The notes under the pieces are model-generated. The model saw only the letters and a program-made list of their open reading frames with translations, did no database searches and was not told the origin of the DNA. Below are positions 58,682 through 64,000 of a stretch of 64,000 bases of DNA, piece by piece. The position numbers and the translations under genes were made by a program. This DNA comes from Hyphomicrobiales bacterium. Lineage in GTDB: Bacteria; Pseudomonadota; Alphaproteobacteria; Rhizobiales; Beijerinckiaceae. How positions within the stretch are numbered: position 1 is the first letter of the stretch; each line of letters opens with the position of its first letter. The stretch lies in the NCBI GenBank assembly GCA_027489955.1, contig JAIXYZ010000004.1:62001-126000 (forward strand), written 5' to 3'.

Positions 58682-59065
58682 ATGATCGGCCGGTTGACCA
58701 AACGGTCAGAATTCGTCGCGGCGGCCTCGGGCCGCCGCTTTCGTACGCCCCGCATCACGATGCAGGCGCTCGCCCGTCCCGATGCCGAGGCCCCGGCCCG
58801 CGTCGGCCTGACGGTGACGCGCAAGGAAGGCGGTTCGGTCGAGCGCAACCGCATCCGCCGGCGCCTGCGCGCCGCGATCCGCGCCCAGGCCGCCCATGCG
58901 CCGGCCGGCCGCGACCTCGTCTTCATCGGCCGCCGCGACGTTTTGACGGTGGCCTTCCCCGTGCTTCTCGACGATATCCAGCGGGCTCTCGCGGCCGCCC
59001 GCGCCGCGAAGGCCCCGTCCCACCGCGACCCCGCCGTTCCGGGGTCCGCCGCAGCCCAGGCGTGA
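58682..59065 (+). CDS. rnpA: Ribonuclease P protein component
   Basis: Binds the catalytic RNA and helps cleave 5' leaders from tRNA precursors. It is 127 residues: [18 protein letters not shown] at the start, [29 protein letters not shown] as the RNR signature (family VSKKxGxAVxRNRIKR), and DLVFIGRRD near the end. The C-terminal 25 residues are a non-conserved tail. It lies 61 nt after rpmH and 7 nt before yidC. Confidence 0.95.
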   Translation: MIGRLTKRSEFVAAASGRRFRTPRITMQALARPDAEAPARVGLTVTRKEGGSVERNRIRRRLRAAIRAQAAHAPAGRDLVFIGRRDVLTVAFPVLLDDIQRALAAARAAKAPSHRDPAVPGSAAAQA

Positions 59066-59072
59066 CGCGTCC

Positions 59073-60923
59073 ATGACCAGCGACAACAAGAACATGCTCC
59101 TCGCCATCGCCCTCTCGGTGATCGTGCTGGTGGGCTGGAACTATTTCTACGCGGTCCCGGAGGCCCAGCGCGCGCGCCAGCAGGCCCAGAGCCAGCAGGT
59201 GCAGGGCCAGCAGGCGCAGCCCGGAGCCGTGCAGACGGCGCCGGGCTCGGTGCCCGCCGGCTCGTCGACGCTGCCGCAGCCGAGCGGCGCGGAAGCGGTC
59301 ACGGCGCCGGGGACCGCCCCCGCCGCGGTGGCGCAGACGCGCGAGGGCGCCATCGCGGCGAGCCCCCGCATCGTCATCGACACGCCCAAGATCGCCGGGT
59401 CGCTGTCGCTGAAGGGCGGGCGCATCGACGACATTTCGCTGAAGGGCTACCGCGAGACGGTCGACCCGCGCAGCTCCAACATCGTGCTGTTCTCGCCCTC
59501 CGGCGGGCCCAATGCCTATTTCGCCGAATTCGGCTGGGTCGCGGCCGCCGCAGGGACCGCCCTGCCGACGGCCGACACGGTCTGGACCGCCGACCGGGAC
59601 CGCCTGACGGCCGAGGCGCCGGTGACGCTGACCTGGTCCAACGGCCAGGGCCTGACGTTCAAGCGGCAGATCGCCGTCGACGACACCGCCATGTTCACCG
59701 TGACGGACAGCGTGGAGAACACGTCCCAGGCCGCGGCGACGCTGTTCCACTACGGACGCGTGTTCCGCGAGGGCAAGCCGGTCACGCAGGGCTATTACAT
59801 CCTCCACGAGGGCCTGATCGGCGTGCTGGGCGACAAGGGCCTCCAGGAGATCACCTACGACAAGCTGGACAAGGACGCCGAGCCCACGGCCAACGGCCGC
59901 GGCAAGCTCTGGCGCGGGGTGACCGGCGGCTTCGTCGGCATCACCGACAAGTACTGGGCCGCCGCGCTCGTGCCCGACCAGGCCGCCCCGTTCGACGGCC
60001 GGTTCTCCACCAATGCCGGCAACGGACCGCGCTTCTACCAGGCCGACGTGCTCGGCCCGGGCCAGTCCCTGGCCGCCGGCGCGACCGTCCAGGCCACGAC
60101 GCGCCTGTTCGCGGGCGCCAAGGAGGTCTCGGCGATCGACGGCTACAAGGACGCCTTCGGCATCAAGAACTTCGACCTGATGATCGACTGGGGATGGTTC
60201 TACTTCATCACCAAGCCGATGTTCTGGCTCATCGACCACTCGTACCGGCTGGTGGGCAATTTCGGCATCGCGATCCTGATCGTGACCGTGATCATCAAGG
60301 CGCTGTTCTTCCCGCTCGCCAACAAGTCCTACGCCTCGATGGCGAAGATGAAGGCGGTGCAGCCGGAGATGCTCGCGATCCGCGACCGCTACGCCGACGA
60401 CAAGGTGAAGCAGCAGCAGGAGCTGATGGCGCTCTACAAGAAGGAGAAGATCAATCCGGTGGCGGGCTGCTGGCCGGTCCTGCTGCAGATCCCGGTCTTC
60501 TTCGCGCTCTACAAGGTGCTGTTCATCACCATCGAGATGCGTCACGCGCCGTTCTACGGCTGGATCCGCGACCTGGCGGCGCCGGATCCGACCTCGATCT
60601 TCAACCTGTTCGGGCTCCTGCCCTTCGCCGTGCCGGCCTTCCTGCTGATCGGCGTGTGGCCCATCCTGATGGGCATCACGATGTTCGTTCAGATGAAGAT
60701 GAACCCGGAGCCGACGGACCCGATCCAGAAGACGATGTTCACCTGGATGCCCATCGTCTTCACCTTCATGCTGGCCTCGTTCCCCGCGGGCCTGGTGATC
60801 TACTGGACCTGGAACAATCTGCTGTCGATCACTCAGCAATGGTTCATCATGAAGAAAAATGGCGTCAAGGTTGAGCTGTTCGACAACCTGAAGGGCATGT
60901 TCGGCCGCAAGGCCGGCGCCTAA
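59073..60923 (+). CDS. yidC: Membrane protein insertase YidC
   Basis: Inserts and folds inner-membrane proteins alone or with SecYEG. The 616-residue product has an N-terminal helix ([20 protein letters not shown]), a Gln/Ala-rich linker (about 30-95), a large periplasmic domain (about 100-370), and the five-helix insertase core with [40 protein letters not shown] and [20 protein letters not shown]. The hydrophilic-groove Arg is in [12 protein letters not shown]-type context. Normal for the alphaproteobacterial form. Ends at a strong terminator. Confidence 0.97.
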   Translation: MTSDNKNMLLAIALSVIVLVGWNYFYAVPEAQRARQQAQSQQVQGQQAQPGAVQTAPGSVPAGSSTLPQPSGAEAVTAPGTAPAAVAQTREGAIAASPRIVIDTPKIAGSLSLKGGRIDDISLKGYRETVDPRSSNIVLFSPSGGPNAYFAEFGWVAAAAGTALPTADTVWTADRDRLTAEAPVTLTWSNGQGLTFKRQIAVDDTAMFTVTDSVENTSQAAATLFHYGRVFREGKPVTQGYYILHEGLIGVLGDKGLQEITYDKLDKDAEPTANGRGKLWRGVTGGFVGITDKYWAAALVPDQAAPFDGRFSTNAGNGPRFYQADVLGPGQSLAAGATVQATTRLFAGAKEVSAIDGYKDAFGIKNFDLMIDWGWFYFITKPMFWLIDHSYRLVGNFGIAILIVTVIIKALFFPLANKSYASMAKMKAVQPEMLAIRDRYADDKVKQQQELMALYKKEKINPVAGCWPVLLQIPVFFALYKVLFITIEMRHAPFYGWIRDLAAPDPTSIFNLFGLLPFAVPAFLLIGVWPILMGITMFVQMKMNPEPTDPIQKTMFTWMPIVFTFMLASFPAGLVIYWTWNNLLSITQQWFIMKKNGVKVELFDNLKGMFGRKAGA

Positions 60924-60950
60924 GATACGTCATTCGCCAGACCAGACCGG

Positions 60951-60983
60951 ACGCCCGGCCCATGGCCGGGCGTTCTGCTTTTT
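60951..60983 (+). terminator. Intrinsic terminator after yidC
   Basis: A 10-bp stem ACGCCCGGCC/GGCCGGGCGT with loop CAT, then TCTGCTTTTT. Confidence 0.92.
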
Positions 60984-61018
60984 GGCGGGCCCGCATTCCC
61001 GACGCACCATTTCGGACC

Positions 61019-61675
61019 ATGCCCTTGAATCCTGTTGTTCCGGGACCCGATCCCGACGCCGTCCACCCGCTTCCCGACCTGCCCCGGGTCGTCTTCCTCA
61101 AGCCCCTGGCCGCAGGGCGCGGCAATGTCTCCGCCGGGCGGTACAGCTATTACGACGACGGGGACGCGCCCGAGCGGTTCTTCGACCGGCAGGTGCTCTA
61201 CCATTTCGACTTCGTCGGTGACCGGCTGGACATCGGCAGCTTCTGCGCGTTCGCCACCGGCACCACCTTCGTCATGAACGGCGCCAACCACGCCATGGAC
61301 GGCTTCTCCACCTATCCGTTCGGCATTTTCGGGCAGGGATGGGACGGCGGGGCGCCGCAATCGGCCTCGCGCGGGGACACGCTCGTCGGCCACGACGTGT
61401 GGATCGGGCGGGACGCCACGATCATGCCCGGCGTCACGATCGGGGACGGGGCCATCGTCGCCGCCAAGGCGGTGGTGTCCCGGGACGTTCCGCCCTACGC
61501 GGTAGTGGCCGGCAATCCCGCCCGGATCGTCAAGATGCGCTTCCGCGACAGCGTGGTGGAGGAATTGCTGCGGCTGGCCTGGTGGACCTGGCCGGCCGCG
61601 ACCATCGCCGGCAACCTGGACGCGATCCGCGGCGCGGATATCGACGCCTTGAAGCGGGCGGCTGAAGCGGGCTAA
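61019..61675 (+). CDS. CatB-related O-acetyltransferase (Vat/xenobiotic type)
   Basis: A 218-residue left-handed beta-helix acetyltransferase. Hexapeptide-repeat features are seen from about 85 to 185: [20 protein letters not shown], the catalytic-type His in [15 protein letters not shown], then [20 protein letters not shown] and [16 protein letters not shown]. The family includes streptogramin and chloramphenicol acetyltransferases, but most chromosomal members have unknown substrates, so resistance is not implied. It lies between the yidC terminator and engB, 9 nt before engB. Confidence 0.88.
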   Translation: MPLNPVVPGPDPDAVHPLPDLPRVVFLKPLAAGRGNVSAGRYSYYDDGDAPERFFDRQVLYHFDFVGDRLDIGSFCAFATGTTFVMNGANHAMDGFSTYPFGIFGQGWDGGAPQSASRGDTLVGHDVWIGRDATIMPGVTIGDGAIVAAKAVVSRDVPPYAVVAGNPARIVKMRFRDSVVEELLRLAWWTWPAATIAGNLDAIRGADIDALKRAAEAG

Positions 61676-61684
61676 GGCTGGCCC

Positions 61685-62356
61685 ATGACCGAGAGCCCGA
61701 TACCGGCCGACCCCGACGACATCGAGACCGGCCGGAAGCTGTTCGCCGGCGAGGCGACGTTCCTGCGCGGCGCCGCCGACCTGGACGGCCTGCCGCCGAT
61801 GAAGGGGATCGAGATCGCCTTCGCCGGGCGGTCCAATGTCGGCAAGTCGAGCCTCGTCAACGGGCTCACCGGCCGGAAGGCGCTGGCCCGCACGTCGAAC
61901 ACGCCGGGCCGCACGCAGGAACTGAATTTCTTCGACATCGGCGGGGCCTTCACCCTCGTCGACATGCCGGGCTACGGCTACGCCGCCGCGCCCGAGGCCA
62001 AGGTCAAGGCGTGGACGCAGCTCATCAAGGCGTATCTGCGGGGCCGCTCCAACCTGGCGCGGGTCTACGTGCTGGTGGATTCCCGGCACGGGCTGAAGGC
62101 GGTCGACATGACGATCCTCGACATGCTCGACGAGACCGCCGTGTCCTACCAGATCGTGCTGACCAAGGCCGATTCGGTGAAGGCGACGGCGCTGGAGGCG
62201 GTGCACAAGGCGACGGTGGCGGCCCTGGCGCGGCGGCCTGCGGCCTTCCCCATCGTCGCCATCACCGCGAGCCGGACGGGGCTCGGCATGCCGGAATTGC
62301 GGGCCGCCATCGTGCGGCTCCTGGCCGAGCGCGCCCCGCCGGTCCGGTCCGCATGA
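61685..62356 (+). CDS. engB: Ribosome biogenesis GTPase EngB (YihA/YsxC)
   Basis: A small GTPase for late assembly of the large ribosomal subunit and for division. It is 223 residues. G1 is GRSNVGKSSLVNGL, G2 a Thr in RTSNTPGRTQELNFF, G3 VDMPGYGYA, G4 TKADSVK, G5 ITASRTGLG. An N-terminal extension of about 40 residues is typical of alphaproteobacteria. Confidence 0.96.
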   Translation: MTESPIPADPDDIETGRKLFAGEATFLRGAADLDGLPPMKGIEIAFAGRSNVGKSSLVNGLTGRKALARTSNTPGRTQELNFFDIGGAFTLVDMPGYGYAAAPEAKVKAWTQLIKAYLRGRSNLARVYVLVDSRHGLKAVDMTILDMLDETAVSYQIVLTKADSVKATALEAVHKATVAALARRPAAFPIVAITASRTGLGMPELRAAIVRLLAERAPPVRSA

Positions 62357-62384
62357 CGGCCGGCGGATCCAAGGGAGCATCGCC

Positions 62385-62759
62385 ATGGGCCTGATCGACC
62401 GGCTGATCCTCATCCTCGCCGCCTTCGCGGGGCTGGCGGGAGTGGGCCTGTCCGCCTGGGCGGCGCATGCGGGCGGCGGTGCGGCCCTCGCCAGCGCGGC
62501 CAACATGGCCCTGTTCCATGCGCCCGCCATCGCGCTGGTTGCCCTGTGCGCCGCGCTCAACGCCACCAACCGGCTGCTCTCGCGGCTGGCGGCGGCGGCC
62601 TTCGTGCTGGGCCTCATCCTGTTCGTGGGAGCGATCGCGCTCCCGGCGCTCGCCCGCGTGCGCCTGCCGCTGCCCAACGCCGCGCCGGCGGGCGGCATGG
62701 CGCTGATGGCTGGCTGGGCGCTCTTTGCGCTCGCGGCGCTGCTGAAGCGGCGGCGCTGA
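62385..62759 (+). CDS. DUF423-family membrane protein
   Basis: A 124-residue protein with four hydrophobic helices; the pattern [14 protein letters not shown]...[16 protein letters not shown]...[18 protein letters not shown]...[20 protein letters not shown] matches DUF423 (YgdD-like). Function unknown. It starts 28 nt after engB and probably shares its transcript. Confidence 0.8.
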   Translation: MGLIDRLILILAAFAGLAGVGLSAWAAHAGGGAALASAANMALFHAPAIALVALCAALNATNRLLSRLAAAAFVLGLILFVGAIALPALARVRLPLPNAAPAGGMALMAGWALFALAALLKRRR

Positions 62760-62895
62760 CGGGCTCCCCCACGCCGGCGACCCGGTCCGAGCGGCTTCTA
62801 TCCGGATAGCCCTGATCAGGACTTGCCGAATTCGCCGCTTCCTGCCCCGCCGCCGATCCGCTAGAAGCACCGCGCCGCCGAGGGAGCTCCAGCCG

Positions 62896-63786
62896 ATGCC
62901 CAACCTGCCCGACGTCCACACCCAGGCCGAGATCCTCGTCCAGGCCCTGCCGCACATGCAGCGCTACGACCAGGAGGTCGTCGTGATCAAGTATGGCGGC
63001 CACGCCATGGGCAACCCGGCGGCCGCCGAAGACTTCGCCGAGGACGTGGTGCTGCTGGAGCAGTCCGGCCTCAAGCCGATCGTGGTGCATGGCGGGGGGC
63101 CGCAGATCGGGCGGATGCTCGACAAGCTCGGCATCAAGTCCGAATTCCGGGACGGCCTGCGCGTCACCGACGCGGCGACCGTCGAGGTCGTCGAGATGGT
63201 CCTGGCGGGCTCGCTGAACAAACAGATCGTCGGCTGGATCTCCGCCGAGGGCGGACGGGCGATCGGCCTGTGCGGCAAGGACGGCAACATGGTGACAGCG
63301 CAGCGTGTCACCCGCACGGTCGTCGACCCCGATTCCAAGATCGAGCAGGTCCTGGACCTCGGCTTCGTCGGCGAGCCCAAGCGGGTCAACCGCGACGTGC
63401 TCGACGCCGTGCTGAAGGCCGATCTCATCCCCGTCCTGGCGCCCGTCGCCTCGGGCGAGGACAACCAGACGTTCAACGTCAACGCCGACACCTTCGCGGG
63501 GGCCATCGCCGGTGCGATGCAGGCCAAGCGCCTCCTTCTGCTCACCGACGTGCCGGGCGTCCTGGATCGCGACAAGAAGCTGATCCAGGAGCTGACGATC
63601 GAGGAATGCCGCCGGCTGATCGCGGACGGCACGATCACGGGCGGCATGATCCCGAAGGTCGAGACCTGCATCTACGCGCTGGAGCAGGGCGTCGAGGCGG
63701 TCGTCATCCTGGACGGCAAGGTGCCGCATGCGGTGCTGCTGGAGCTGTTCACCGACCACGGCGCCGGAACGCTGATCAAGCGGTGA
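62896..63786 (+). CDS. argB: Acetylglutamate kinase
   Basis: Phosphorylates N-acetylglutamate, the second step of arginine synthesis. It is 296 residues of the amino-acid kinase family: [77 protein letters not shown] and [18 protein letters not shown]. The N-terminal helix (residues about 1-25) suggests the hexameric, arginine-inhibited type. The next gene overlaps its stop (GTGA). Confidence 0.97.
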   Translation: MPNLPDVHTQAEILVQALPHMQRYDQEVVVIKYGGHAMGNPAAAEDFAEDVVLLEQSGLKPIVVHGGGPQIGRMLDKLGIKSEFRDGLRVTDAATVEVVEMVLAGSLNKQIVGWISAEGGRAIGLCGKDGNMVTAQRVTRTVVDPDSKIEQVLDLGFVGEPKRVNRDVLDAVLKADLIPVLAPVASGEDNQTFNVNADTFAGAIAGAMQAKRLLLLTDVPGVLDRDKKLIQELTIEECRRLIADGTITGGMIPKVETCIYALEQGVEAVVILDGKVPHAVLLELFTDHGAGTLIKR

Positions 63787-64000
63787 GCCGCGCGGGCGAA
63801 ATGGACGGCGCAAGCGCGGGCGGGCCAGCGGGATCGGCCGCCGGCGACGTTGCGGCCGGCTTCGCCCATGTCACCGAGTGGATTTTCGACCTCGACAACA
63901 CGCTCTATCCCCACGAGGCGCGCGTCTGGCCGCAGGTGGACGAGCGGATCACCCTGTTCCTGTCGCAGCTTTATGGCTGCGACGGGCTTTCGGCGCGCGC
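63783..64000 (+). CDS. HAD-family pyrimidine 5'-nucleotidase (truncated by window edge)
   Basis: The first 72 codons are visible. After a Gly/Ala-rich leader comes [22 protein letters not shown], the DxDxT motif of HAD phosphatases in the form typical of the SdtA/pyrimidine nucleotidase group found after argB in Hyphomicrobiales. The GTG at 63783 overlaps the argB stop; an ATG at 63801 would also work. The rest lies outside the window. Confidence 0.85.
   Translation, partial: MSRAGEMDGASAGGPAGSAAGDVAAGFAHVTEWIFDLDNTLYPHEARVWPQVDERITLFLSQLYGCDGLSAR

Noticed and set aside
61019-61675. Antibiotic-resistance acetyltransferase
   Set aside because: The CatB/Vat-like fold is clear, but the gene sits in a core operon context and most such chromosomal enzymes have other or unknown substrates.

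Overview
The window looks like the chromosome of a high-GC alphaproteobacterium, most likely of the order Hyphomicrobiales (Rhizobiales). The reasons are the cell-cycle regulator GcrA, the gene order rpmH-rnpA-yidC-engB-argB-HAD nucleotidase, a long PstA with a soluble N-terminal domain, a Mur-type box before mntH, and strong GC codon bias. I cannot name the genus from sequence alone.

Bases 1-13394 are accessory DNA: a genomic island that ends at the 3' end of a tRNA-Ser(GGA) gene, with a tyrosine recombinase reading inward. Base composition is visibly lower in GC than the rest and several stretches are decayed. From left to right it holds a DUF4007 gene cut by the window edge and translationally coupled to a cysteine desulfurase (possibly part of a sulfur-based DNA modification system that continues off the left edge); a broken IS3 orfA; a 909-residue superfamily-1 helicase with a GreA/GreB-like domain before the ATPase; a protein with an HEPN-type Rx4H motif; a three-gene cassette of a PD-(D/E)XK nuclease-like protein, a DUF2958 protein and a small unknown, all overlapping by 4 nt; and a small replicon-like module with a 58-residue protein, an HUH Rep-like protein, a 76-bp inverted copy of part of that gene, a purine-rich tract with two hairpins, and the integrase.

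From 13485 onward the DNA is core. It carries msrA and hisS (hisS contains an in-frame palindromic insertion), a PLP aminotransferase, cobQ, and the B12 uptake set btuF / riboswitch-btuB-btuC-btuD. Next come pheT-pheS-rplT-rpmI, gcrA, the phosphate regulon phoR / pstS-pstC-pstA-pstB-phoU-phoB behind a clear Pho box, a flippase-like membrane protein and an L,D-transpeptidase. A cluster of dispersed palindromic repeats follows, then leuA, mntH with a Mur-type box, an M19 dipeptidase, a DMT exporter, an alcohol dehydrogenase coupled to an EthD-like protein, and a LysR regulator.

The last third holds an amino-acid ABC transporter co-transcribed with an argH-type lyase and divergent from its own LysR; tRNA-Arg(ACG); an operon of a TVP38 membrane protein, a pyridine-nucleotide disulfide oxidoreductase and a histidine kinase; and the conserved rpmH-rnpA-yidC / acetyltransferase / engB-DUF423-argB block. 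It ends in a truncated HAD nucleotidase gene.

The points I would check first are the DUF4007-cysteine desulfurase operon, the HUH Rep/inverted repeat module, and the palindromic element that has become part of the HisS protein.
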